Shown here piece after piece: positions 17,274-25,184 of a stretch of 64,000 nucleotides of DNA. Both the position numbers and the translations under genes were made by a program. The stretch comes from Pseudomonas guariconensis. GTDB lineage: Bacteria; Pseudomonadota; Gammaproteobacteria; Pseudomonadales; Pseudomonadaceae. Numbering within the stretch: the first letter of the stretch is position 1; each line of letters opens with the position of its first letter. The notes below the pieces were generated by a model. The model made no database searches. It was not told where the DNA came from and saw only the letters and a program-made list of their open reading frames with translations. The stretch is taken from positions 463,015-527,014 of the forward strand of contig NZ_FMYX01000003.1 in assembly GCF_900102675.1 (NCBI RefSeq), written 5' to 3'.

Positions 17274-17600
17274 ATGATCGGAATGGATCGCCGCACGGGG
17301 CAGCCGCTGGCCGGCCAGGAACATCTGCGGCAGTCCATCGAGGACATCCTGACCACGCCCTTGGGCAGTCGCCGCATGCGGCCGGAGTACGGCAGCAACC
17401 TGCGCCGCTACGTCGACCTTCCCGTCAACGAGGGGTGGAAAAGTGCAGTGCAGGCCGAGGTGGCCCGTGCCCTAGGGCGCTGGGAGCCGCGCTTGAAACT
17501 GGAGCGCGTCCTGGTGGTGGCGGTGATCGATGGGCAAATCAGCCTGAAGGTCACCGGTCATTACCTCGGTGACAGCGCGGTGCTGGAGGTGAGCGCGTGA
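17274..17600 (+). CDS. Baseplate assembly protein W (gp25-like)
   Basis: 108 residues. It begins MIGMDRRTGQPLAGQEHLRQ and carries ILTTPLGSRRMRPEYGS, the conserved EPR-like core of GPW/gp25, a wedge component that nucleates sheath polymerisation. It overlaps the start of gpJ by four bases (GTGA). Confidence 0.93.
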   Translation: MIGMDRRTGQPLAGQEHLRQSIEDILTTPLGSRRMRPEYGSNLRRYVDLPVNEGWKSAVQAEVARALGRWEPRLKLERVLVVAVIDGQISLKVTGHYLGDSAVLEVSA

Positions 17601-18475
17601 CAATGGATCTTTCCCAACTGCCAGCGCCGCAGGTGCTGGAGGACTTGGACTACGAGTCGGTGTACCAGGCCGATCTCGAGACGTTCCGCGACTTCATGGG
17701 TGACAACTGGGATGCGGTGCTGGAGAGCGATCCGGTGACCAAGCTGCTAGAGGTCGGCGCGTACCGCAAGGTGCTGAACCGCGCACGGATCAACGACGCG
17801 GCCAAAGCCTTGTTGCTGGCCTACGCCTCGGGCAGCGACCTCGATCAGTTGGCCGCCAACGTGTCGCTGCAGCGCCTGGTCATCCAGGCCGAAGATCTGC
17901 AGGCGGTTCCGCCAGTGCCGGCTGTGCTGGAAGCTGACGACGCCCTGCGCGAGCGGGTGCAGTTGGTCTACGAGGGGCTTACCACGGCAGGTCCCCGTAA
18001 CAGCTACATCTTGCACGCACGCAACGCCTCGGGCCTGGTTGCTGACGCCACGGCGGAAAGCCCGGCCCCGGCCGAGGTGGTGGTGACGGTGCTTGGTCTG
18101 GACGGTGACGGCGCGGCGCCGCCCGAGCTGCTGGAGACGGTGCGGCAGTACCTCAATGATGACGACGTTCGCCCGGTGGCGGATCGCGTCACGGTTCAGT
18201 CGGCGGAGATCCTGCCGTACCGCATCGACGCGGCGGTGTACATGGCTGGCACCGGCCCGGAGAACGAGGCGTTACTGGCCGAGTGTGAGCGCCGCTTGAC
18301 GGCCTGGATCAATCCGCGTCGTCGTCTCGGATTGGAGGTGTCCCGCTCGGGCGTCGACGCTCAGTTGCACATCAGTGGTGTCAGCCGGGTGGAGCTGGCC
18401 GATTGGTCCGACATTCGCCCTACCAAGGCCCAGGCGGCCTGGTGCGAGGGCTTTACTGTGACGCGGGGTGGCTGA
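17597..18475 (+). CDS. Baseplate assembly protein J
   Basis: 292 residues from GTG 17597 (ATG 17603 is possible). The start DLSQLPAPQVLEDLDYE and the region VTVLGLDGDGAAPPELLETV are characteristic of P2 gpJ, the wedge protein at the baseplate periphery. It precedes gpI in the same operon as in P2. Confidence 0.93.
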   Translation: MTMDLSQLPAPQVLEDLDYESVYQADLETFRDFMGDNWDAVLESDPVTKLLEVGAYRKVLNRARINDAAKALLLAYASGSDLDQLAANVSLQRLVIQAEDLQAVPPVPAVLEADDALRERVQLVYEGLTTAGPRNSYILHARNASGLVADATAESPAPAEVVVTVLGLDGDGAAPPELLETVRQYLNDDDVRPVADRVTVQSAEILPYRIDAAVYMAGTGPENEALLAECERRLTAWINPRRRLGLEVSRSGVDAQLHISGVSRVELADWSDIRPTKAQAAWCEGFTVTRGG

Positions 18476-18476
18476 C

Positions 18477-19088
18477 ATGACAGGTCTGCTGCCGCTCAAC
18501 AGTACGCCCCTGGAGCGCGCCCTGGACGCTGCCGCCGCCGAGGATCTGCGGTCGGCCCTGCGCACGCTCTACAACCCGGACACCTGCCCGCCGCACCTGC
18601 TGTACCAGCTCGCTTGGGCCTGGTCGGTCGACCGCTGGGATGACACGTGGTCAGAGGCCACCAAGCGCTCGGTGATCCGCTCGGCGTTCTTTGTGCACAA
18701 GTACAAGGGCACCGTCGGCGCCTTGCGCCGCGTGGTCGAGCCGTTCGGCTACCTCATCGAGATTATCGAATGGTTCGAGCTGACGCCGCCCGGCGTGCCG
18801 GGCACCTTCGCGCTCAAGGTCGGCGTCGCTGACGAAGGGATCAGCGAGGAAACCTACCTAGAACTGACGCGGCTGATCGATGACGCCAAGCCCGTCAGCC
18901 GGCATCTGATCGGCCTGGACATCAGCCTGGAAACCCGCGTGCCGGCCTATCAGGCCGTGCCTGTGTTCGAGGGCGAGCTGCTGGAGGTCTTCCCGTGGGA
19001 GTCCGCCGACATCGATGTCAGCGTGGGCGCTCATAACCGCCTGACTGATCACACACTAGAAACCCTGGACGTATACCTAAATGGCTAA
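18477..19088 (+). CDS. Tail protein I (baseplate wedge)
   Basis: 203 residues from the ATG at 18477, with GGGGTGG a few bases upstream; an in-frame GTG at 18468 would overlap gpJ. The segment YNPDTCPPHLLYQLAWAWSVD is the strong hallmark of Phage_tail_I. It links baseplate wedges to the tail fibres and its 3' end overlaps the fibre gene by eight bases. Confidence 0.92.
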   Translation: MTGLLPLNSTPLERALDAAAAEDLRSALRTLYNPDTCPPHLLYQLAWAWSVDRWDDTWSEATKRSVIRSAFFVHKYKGTVGALRRVVEPFGYLIEIIEWFELTPPGVPGTFALKVGVADEGISEETYLELTRLIDDAKPVSRHLIGLDISLETRVPAYQAVPVFEGELLEVFPWESADIDVSVGAHNRLTDHTLETLDVYLNG

Positions 19089-21153
19089 CTCAACCACGCA
19101 ATTTGGCGGGTTCCTGACCAATGTCGGGATCGCCCAGCAGGCGAACAGCGCTGCCCTGGGTGTGCCCTGGAGCATCACCCACATGTTGATTGGGGACGGC
19201 GGCGGCGACCCGGCGCAGTTCCCTGACCCGGTGCCTAAGCCGACCCAAACCGCCCTGGTGCACCAGGTGCTGCGCGCCCAGCTCAACGCGCTGTATCCGT
19301 CGCCGGCCGACCCTGCGGTGCTGGTGGCCGAGCTGGTCCTGCCCCCGGAGACGGGCGGCTGGTGGATTCGCGAGCTGGCCCTGGAGGATGCAAACGGCAA
19401 TTTCGTTGCCGTGGCCAGCCCTGCGCCCAGCTACAAGCCGCTGCTGGTCCAGGGCTCGGGCCGCACGCAAACCATCCGCATGCACGTCGTGTTCGGCAAC
19501 GTGGCGAACATCACGTTGAAGATCGATCCGAGCATTGTCCTGGCGACTCGCGAGTACGTGGACAAGGCGCGGGAAGCGGCCGAGCTGTACGCCCGCAACC
19601 AGCTCAAGGCCCACACTGACGCGGCGAACCCGCACCCGCAATACCTGTTGCGCTCGGCAGTGGCCAAGGACTCGGGGCCGCTGGCCTGGTTGGGCGATGC
19701 GGTCGGTACGGCCAACGCCCTGACCCTGACCCTCAAGCATGCCGAGGCCACGCTGATGGCCTACGCGGCGGGGCAGCGTTTCCAGTTCAAGGCGACGGCC
19801 AGTAACACCGGCCCGGTGACGGCCAAGATCGGTGCTCTGGCGGCGGTGGCGGTGAAGAAGTCCGAGGGCGGCGGCCTGGTGGATCTGGTCGGCGGTGACA
19901 TCCGTGCCGGCGCGCTGTACGACCTGAACTACGACGGGACCTATTTCCAGCTGGGTGGCGGTGTCGGCGCCGGCAAGGCGTTCGAGCGGTTCTCGTTCGA
20001 GGCCTCGGTGGGGCAGGCGGTGTTCCCCGTGCCGCATACCGTGGGCAACGTCATCGTTATGCGTAACGGCCGCGAGGTCAGCGAGTTTCTGTCGGACGGC
20101 CAGGCCGTGACCCTGCAGCAGCCGTGTGACTTTGGCGAGTCGGTGCAGATCCTGGCGTTTAGCTCATTCCAGTCGGCGAACACCTATACCAAGGCCGAAG
20201 TCGACGCGCTGCTGACCGCCTCGGCAGGACTGCCGGTGGGCACCATGCTGCCGTTTCCCAAGGGCACCGTGCCGCCTGGCTTCCTTGAGGTCGACGGTAG
20301 CCTGCAGAGCGCTGCGGCGTACCCTGACCTGGCGGCGTACCTGGGCACGACGTTCAACACAGGCGGCGAGCCTGCAGGTTACTTCCGCCTGCCCGAGTCA
20401 CGTGGCGAGTTCCTGCGTGGCTGGGACCATGGGCGCGGTGTCGATGCCGGCCGGTCCATCGGTTCGATCCAGGGCGATGCAATACGCAACTTGTCCGGCA
20501 CCCTGGGCAAGGTCTACCGCCGTGCAGATTCAGGCGAAGCCACTGGCGTTTATGCCAACAGCCTAAAGAGCCCTGGCCAGATCGTCTCCGGTTCGAACAT
20601 TGCCGATCAGACGGTCGAGATCAAGTTTGACGCTTCGCTTCAAGTCCCGACAGCGGCAGAGAATCGCCCGCGCAACCTTGCGGTTATGTGGTGCGTCAAG
20701 GCCTGGAACGCGCCCGTGAATCAGGGGCAGATCGATGTTGCCGCGCTCGCGCCGCTGGCGGCTCAGGCCACTGAAATCAAGCTGGGTACGGCCAAGGTGG
20801 CAACCCAGGACCAGCTGAAGGCCGGAGCGGCTGACGACGTGATCGTTACCCCCAAGAAATTGCGCTGGGGGTTCGCGTGGAGCTTCACTCCGAACGGCTA
20901 CATCATTTTCCCCGACTGGCTGATGGGCTTTGTGCTGGTGTGGGGATTCATTGCCGGTGCTGCCGGTGCTCGAAACATCTCATTCCCTACGGCGTTTCCT
21001 ACGGAGTGCCTGGGACTGATGTTGACCGGGCAGGCCAACCAAACGGTGGCGGCTGAATACAACGACCAGTGGATCAACTCGTACACCAAGGACGGGGCGG
21101 TGATCTATGCCGAGTCGACACAAACCGTTCGCTACTTTGGCTTTGGAAACTGA
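19081..21153 (+). CDS. Tail fibre protein 1 with collar domain
   Basis: 690 residues. The N-terminal 160 residues are the phage tail-collar fibre domain that docks on the baseplate (GFLTNVGIAQQANSAALG, LVLPPETGGWWIRELAL). A variable shaft with HTDAANPHPQYL follows, a common fibre repeat signature. A tail-collar domain lies at about 385-440 (VGTMLPFPKGTVPPGFLEVDG). The C-terminal 90 residues (NGYIIFPDWLMGFVLVWGF to the end) are a beta-rich tip probably used for receptor binding. It is followed by its assembly chaperone. Confidence 0.9.
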   Translation: MANSTTQFGGFLTNVGIAQQANSAALGVPWSITHMLIGDGGGDPAQFPDPVPKPTQTALVHQVLRAQLNALYPSPADPAVLVAELVLPPETGGWWIRELALEDANGNFVAVASPAPSYKPLLVQGSGRTQTIRMHVVFGNVANITLKIDPSIVLATREYVDKAREAAELYARNQLKAHTDAANPHPQYLLRSAVAKDSGPLAWLGDAVGTANALTLTLKHAEATLMAYAAGQRFQFKATASNTGPVTAKIGALAAVAVKKSEGGGLVDLVGGDIRAGALYDLNYDGTYFQLGGGVGAGKAFERFSFEASVGQAVFPVPHTVGNVIVMRNGREVSEFLSDGQAVTLQQPCDFGESVQILAFSSFQSANTYTKAEVDALLTASAGLPVGTMLPFPKGTVPPGFLEVDGSLQSAAAYPDLAAYLGTTFNTGGEPAGYFRLPESRGEFLRGWDHGRGVDAGRSIGSIQGDAIRNLSGTLGKVYRRADSGEATGVYANSLKSPGQIVSGSNIADQTVEIKFDASLQVPTAAENRPRNLAVMWCVKAWNAPVNQGQIDVAALAPLAAQATEIKLGTAKVATQDQLKAGAADDVIVTPKKLRWGFAWSFTPNGYIIFPDWLMGFVLVWGFIAGAAGARNISFPTAFPTECLGLMLTGQANQTVAAEYNDQWINSYTKDGAVIYAESTQTVRYFGFGN

Positions 21154-21161
21154 GGGACTTT

Positions 21162-21593
21162 ATGCGCTTCTACAGTCGTTCTACAGGCAGTACTTATCTG
21201 GCGGGAGTGCATCAGGGTATGCCTGATGATGTAGTGCCCATCAGCGAGGAGCGTTTCCTGGCAGTCATTGCGCGCCCCACGCCTGGCAAGGTCCGAGGTC
21301 ATGATGACGACGGGTTGCCGGTGTTGCTCGATCCGTCGTTCAGTGCGGATGAATTGGCCGCCGCCGAGCGTACCTGGCGTGACGAAGCTGTGGCATCAAC
21401 TGAGTGGCTGGTGAATCGTCACCGCGACGAGCAGGACATGCAGTTGGCCACCACGCTGACCGCCGAGCAGTTCGCGGAACTGCTGGTGTATCGCCAGGCC
21501 CTGCGCGACTGGCCCCAGTCCCAGGCCTTCCCGGACGCCGAGCAGCGCCCCGTGGCGCCGGCCTTCCTGTCCGCCCTGGAGGGCATGCAATGA
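21162..21593 (+). CDS. Tail fibre assembly chaperone 1
   Basis: 143 residues from the ATG at 21162. The C-terminal part (WRDEAVASTEWLVNRHRDE, then TTLTAEQFAELLVYRQAL and RPVAPAFL) is the tail-assembly-chaperone pattern. The same C-terminal block recurs in the gene at 22564, so the two are paralogues. It overlaps the next fibre gene by four bases. Confidence 0.8.
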   Translation: MRFYSRSTGSTYLAGVHQGMPDDVVPISEERFLAVIARPTPGKVRGHDDDGLPVLLDPSFSADELAAAERTWRDEAVASTEWLVNRHRDEQDMQLATTLTAEQFAELLVYRQALRDWPQSQAFPDAEQRPVAPAFLSALEGMQ

Positions 21594-22564
21594 ATCGAGC
21601 AAGCATCATGGCGCTGCTGGACACCGTCCTGTTGCGCTCCTGGCGCATCGGCGTCGATCCGATTGTGGCGTCCACGACGCTGACCGCCGAACAGCTCGGG
21701 CATGTGGTGGTCGACGCCGCGGCAGGCGCTGTTGCAGTCACCCTGCCGAGTGCCAGCGCTGCACTGGGCGGGGTCGAGGTCACGTTACGCCGTAAAGACG
21801 TCACGGCCAACGTCCTGAGCATCGTGACGGCAGGCGCTGACAAGATCGTCCTGCCCGGCACAGCTGATGGCATTGCCGCCACTGAGCTGCTTTTCCCAGG
21901 CGACTACCTGACCCTGCGCAGCGATGGCGCCGGCAAGTGGTGGTGCGTCGCTCAGGCCCAATTGCCGGCAAGCGTAACGTCCGTCGTAACCAAGTACGCC
22001 GTGGCTGGCGTATACACCTACACCGTTCCGCCCGTCTTTCGATCTGGTCGCCGCCGGGCACGCGTGACGGTTACGGGCGGCGGTGGTGGTGGTGGGCATA
22101 ACGAAGGGGCGCTCAATACCACTCGCGCTGAAGGCGGCGGTGGGGGCGGTGGAAGGGGAACTTCCATCCTCGATCTATACGGGGTCTCCACGGTAACGGT
22201 AACCGTAGGTGCCGGTGGCGCGGGCGGAGCCGCTGGAGCGGTAAACGTCGGAGTTTCGGGCGGGGCGTCGTCCTTTGGCATCTACATCAGCTCGACGGGC
22301 GGTGTGGGTGGCACGCAGCCAAGCGGCGGCATGTCTGGAACCACAACCGGGGATATCGTCCATCTGGTTGCTGCTGCCGGAGCCGGTACAGATGGAAGCT
22401 TGGGCCATGGTGGTGGCTACGGGGCTCCCAGCTATGCAGCCTCGTTCCTGGCTGGGCTGCCAGGCGTAGGCCCTGGGGGTGGTGGTGCCGGCGGAATTGG
22501 CACCAGCGGTACGCGAGGTGGCGGTGCTGGCAAGCCGGGCGAAGTCATTGTGGAGGTGGCGTGA
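21590..22564 (+). CDS. Second tail fibre/adhesin with glycine-rich tip
   Basis: 324 residues from ATG 21590 in an ATGA overlap with chaperone 1. The first 125 residues are beta-rich (LTAEQLGHVVVDAAAGAVAVTLP). From about residue 160 on the protein is dominated by poly-glycine blocks (GGGGGGGH, GGGGGGGR, GPGGGGAGGIG), as in glycine-rich receptor-binding adhesins such as T4-type gp38, where glycine strands form a packed polyglycine-II sandwich. It ends in VIVEVA. It likely extends or alternates host range. Confidence 0.75.
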   Translation: MNRASIMALLDTVLLRSWRIGVDPIVASTTLTAEQLGHVVVDAAAGAVAVTLPSASAALGGVEVTLRRKDVTANVLSIVTAGADKIVLPGTADGIAATELLFPGDYLTLRSDGAGKWWCVAQAQLPASVTSVVTKYAVAGVYTYTVPPVFRSGRRRARVTVTGGGGGGGHNEGALNTTRAEGGGGGGGRGTSILDLYGVSTVTVTVGAGGAGGAAGAVNVGVSGGASSFGIYISSTGGVGGTQPSGGMSGTTTGDIVHLVAAAGAGTDGSLGHGGGYGAPSYAASFLAGLPGVGPGGGGAGGIGTSGTRGGGAGKPGEVIVEVA

Positions 22565-22956
22565 TGTGGGCATTGATCGTTGATGGCGCCGTGCGCGAAG
22601 TGACCGAGATTGACCCGGCTGGGCGCTTCCATCCAACACTGACCTGGGTAGGGTGTGGTGCCGAAGTGGCGCCAGGGGATCGTTACGACGACGGCGCTTT
22701 CTGGCCGCCGCTGGCAGCCGACCCGGCCGAGGCCGAGCGTTCCTGGCGTGATGGTGAAATCGCCGCCCATGAGTGGCTGGTGTCGCGGCACCGCGCCGAG
22801 GTCGAGCTGCAGCGCGACACCACGCTGACCGCCGAGCAGTACGCCGAGTTGCTGCAGTACCTGCAGGCGCTGCGCGATTGGCCAGCGGCCGAGGCCTTCC
22901 CCGACAGCGCCCAGCGACCCGTGGCGCCGCTCTGGATCGCCGAACAAACCCAATGA
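22564..22956 (+). CDS. Tail fibre assembly chaperone 2
   Basis: 130 residues from ATG 22564 (a GTG at 22561 is also in frame). The C-terminal block (WRDGEIAAHEWLVSRHRAE, TTLTAEQYAELLQYLQALRDW, QRPVAP) is nearly the same as in the chaperone at 21162, while the N-terminal half differs (MWALIVDGAVREVTEIDPAG). The different N-terminus probably reflects a different client, the Gly-rich fibre. Its stop codon is part of the following hairpin. Confidence 0.8.
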   Translation: MWALIVDGAVREVTEIDPAGRFHPTLTWVGCGAEVAPGDRYDDGAFWPPLAADPAEAERSWRDGEIAAHEWLVSRHRAEVELQRDTTLTAEQYAELLQYLQALRDWPAAEAFPDSAQRPVAPLWIAEQTQ

Positions 22957-22985
22957 CGCCCCGCACCGACGGGGCGTTTTCTTTT
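22956..22985 (+). terminator. Intrinsic terminator after the fibre module
   Basis: ACGCCCC (22956-22962) pairs with GGGGCGT (22971-22977) and is followed by TTTCTTTT. A second, weaker hairpin with one G-U pair lies at 23002-23020 (GGCCTCGC and GCGGGGCC). Together they separate fibre and sheath genes. Confidence 0.7.
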
Positions 22986-23040
22986 CTGCTGTACCCATCC
23001 TGGCCTCGCCTTGCGGGGCCTTCTCGTTTCTGGAGTCTCT

Positions 23041-24207
23041 ATGAGCGGATTTTTCCACGGCGTTACCGTAACGAACGTCGATGTCGGCGCCCGCGTGATC
23101 GCACTGCCGTCGTCCTCGATCATTGGCCTGGTCGATACCTTCACCCCCGGCCCTGACACCACGGCCAAGGCCAACGATCTGGTCGTGATCACCAACGAAC
23201 GCGAGGCGGTTGCAGCGTTCGGGCCGAACTCGGCGATCACCAAGGCCTGCCGGGCCATCTATACCCGCGCCAAGGCCGTCATCGTGGCGTGCGGCGTGGC
23301 CCAGGTCGCGGATGCGGCCGAGCTGACTTCGGCCATCATCGGTGGGGTGCTGGCCGACGGTAAGCGCACCGGCCTGCAGGCGCTGCTCGACGGCAAGAGT
23401 CGTTTCAACGCGCAGCCCCGCCTGCTGGTGGCGCCCAAGCACAGCGCGACGCAGGCCGTCGGTACCGCGCTCGTCGCCCTGGCCGACAAGCTGCGCGGCA
23501 TCGCCATCATCGATGGGCCGAACACCACTGACGAAGCGGCCATTGCTTACGCGGGTGAGTTCGGCGCCAAGCGTGCTTTCCTGGTCGACCCTGGTGTGCA
23601 GTTCTGGGATACCGACGCCGATGCAACGGTCGACGCGCCCAGCTCGGCCTGGGTGGCCGGCCTGTTCGCCTGGACTGACAGCGAGTACGGCTTCTGGGCC
23701 TCGCCGTCGAACAAGGAGTTCGTCGGCATTACCGGCACCACGCGCTCTGTGGAGTTCCTCGACGGCGATGACACCTGCCGGGCCAACCTGCTGAACAACG
23801 CCAATGTCGCCACCATCATCCGCGACGACGGCTACCGCTTGTGGGGCAACCGCACCCTGTCGAGCGATCCCAAGTGGGCCTTCGTCACCCGTGTACGGAC
23901 CATGGACATCGTCATGGACGCCATCCTCTACGGGCACAAGTGGGCCGTTGACCGCTCTATCACCGCGACCTATGTCGCTGATGTGACCGAGGGCCTGCAG
24001 GCCTTCATGCGCGACCTGAAGAACCAGGGCGCGATCATCAACTTCGAGGTCTATGCAGACCCGGTGTTGAACACCGCCAGCCAGCTCGAGCAGGGCAAGG
24101 TGTATTGGAACATCCGCTTCACCGACGTTCCGCCTGCCGAAAACCCCAACTTCCGCGTCGAGATCACCAACCAGTGGCTGACCGAAGTCCTCTCGTCCGC
24201 CGCTTAA
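23041..24207 (+). CDS. Tail sheath protein FI
   Basis: 388 residues, ATG 23041 with TGGAG upstream. It begins with FFHGVTVTNVDVGARVIALPSSSIIGLVDTF, the typical P2 FI N-terminus, and ends with the conserved sheath C-terminal domain (LNTASQLEQGKVYWNIRFTDVPPAEN). It forms the contractile sheath around the FII tube. Confidence 0.95.
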   Translation: MSGFFHGVTVTNVDVGARVIALPSSSIIGLVDTFTPGPDTTAKANDLVVITNEREAVAAFGPNSAITKACRAIYTRAKAVIVACGVAQVADAAELTSAIIGGVLADGKRTGLQALLDGKSRFNAQPRLLVAPKHSATQAVGTALVALADKLRGIAIIDGPNTTDEAAIAYAGEFGAKRAFLVDPGVQFWDTDADATVDAPSSAWVAGLFAWTDSEYGFWASPSNKEFVGITGTTRSVEFLDGDDTCRANLLNNANVATIIRDDGYRLWGNRTLSSDPKWAFVTRVRTMDIVMDAILYGHKWAVDRSITATYVADVTEGLQAFMRDLKNQGAIINFEVYADPVLNTASQLEQGKVYWNIRFTDVPPAENPNFRVEITNQWLTEVLSSAA

Positions 24208-24219
24208 GGAGCGCAACCG

Positions 24220-24729
24220 ATGGCAATGATTCCTCAATCCCTATCCAACCTGAACCTGTTCGTCGATGGCATCAGCTTCCAGGGCGAATGCACCAGTCTG
24301 ACCCTGCCCAAGCTCACCCTGAAGATGGAGGAGCATCGGGCCGGTGGCATGGACATCCCGGTCGAAATGGACCAGGGCATGGAAAAGCAGGAGGCGGCGT
24401 TCACCACCACGGGCGTGCGTCGTGAGTCGCTCAAGTTCTTCGGCCTCGCCGATGGGACAGCCTTCAACGGTACTTTCCGGGGTGCCTTCAAGGGCCTCAA
24501 GGGCAAGATCACTCCGGTGGTCGTCACCTTGCGCGGCTCGCTCAAGGAAGTCGACATGGGCGACTGGAAGTCGGGCGACAAGGCCGAGTTCAAACACAGC
24601 GTTGCTGTGACCTATTACAAGCTCGAGGTCGAAGGGCGCGTGATCTATGAGATTGACCCGCTCGGCATGAAGCGCGTGATCGACGGCGTCGACCAGCTCG
24701 CCGCGCAACGCCAGGCCCTCGGCCTGTAA
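24220..24729 (+). CDS. Tail tube protein FII
   Basis: 169 residues, the usual P2 FII length. It starts MAMIPQSLSNLNLFVDG and has the tube-fold motifs FQGECTSLTLPKLTLKMEEHRAGGMD and EIDPLGMKRVIDGVD. It stacks as hexamers inside the sheath. Twelve bases separate it from the sheath gene. Confidence 0.95.
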   Translation: MAMIPQSLSNLNLFVDGISFQGECTSLTLPKLTLKMEEHRAGGMDIPVEMDQGMEKQEAAFTTTGVRRESLKFFGLADGTAFNGTFRGAFKGLKGKITPVVVTLRGSLKEVDMGDWKSGDKAEFKHSVAVTYYKLEVEGRVIYEIDPLGMKRVIDGVDQLAAQRQALGL

Positions 24730-24756
24730 TCCCCTTCCAAACAAAGGTATTTACAT

Positions 24757-25053
24757 ATGAGCAAGAAAATCCCCGCCTGGATGTCGCTGCAGACTGATCG
24801 CGTTACCGTCAGACTCTCCACTCCCAGCGAGGCCAATGGCGTACAGGTCGACGCCTTGACCATGCGGGCGCCGACCGTGCGCGATGTTCGTGCCGCCCAG
24901 TCCACGGACAATGGCGACGAAAACCAGCGCGAGCTGAACCTGTTTGCCAGCCTGTGCGAGGTCGGCATCAAGGATCTCGAAGGGCTGGCCCTCAAGGACT
25001 ACAACCGCCTCTCGGCCGGCTATTTTCGCCTGGTGCAGGACGACGAGTTTTGA
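24757..25053 (+). CDS. Tail assembly chaperone E
   Basis: 98 residues with the typical gpE core (VDALTMRAPTVRDVRAAQ) and C-terminal ASLCEVGIKDLEGLALKDYNRLSAGYFRL. In P2 this protein is made together with a longer form, E plus E', through ribosomal frameshifting and acts as a chaperone for the tape measure. Here the frame ends at 25051-25053 in TTT TGA. Confidence 0.85.
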   Translation: MSKKIPAWMSLQTDRVTVRLSTPSEANGVQVDALTMRAPTVRDVRAAQSTDNGDENQRELNLFASLCEVGIKDLEGLALKDYNRLSAGYFRLVQDDEF

Positions 25054-25165
25054 TCCCCAGTTGCAGAAGCACATGGCCAAGCGGTTAGTGCGGGATCTCG
25101 GCTTTTCGGCTGCAGAAATCATGACCATGCCCTGGGAGGACATGGTCTGGTGGCTCACGGATTGA
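25052..25165 (+). CDS. GpE' extension of the tail chaperone, in another frame
   Basis: Coding resumes in the +1 frame right at the E stop: after TTT the shifted frame reads GAT CCC CAG and continues to TGA at 25163-25165. It contains MAKRLVRDLGFSAAEIMTMP and MVWWLTD, which match the small GpE' family (Phage_P2_GpE). E and E' lie in phases 1 and 2, so a shift of +1 (or -2) is needed, unlike the -1 known from P2. An own start at ATG 25073 is possible but has no good ribosome site. Confidence 0.6.
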   Translation, partial: DPQLQKHMAKRLVRDLGFSAAEIMTMPWEDMVWWLTD

Positions 25166-25184
25166 GCCTACTGAGGGTTAGCGC

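Noticed and set aside
22432..24237. Open frame of 601 codons on the minus strand opposite fibre and sheath genes
   Set aside because: Shadow frame; the plus strand encodes recognisable chaperone and sheath proteins.
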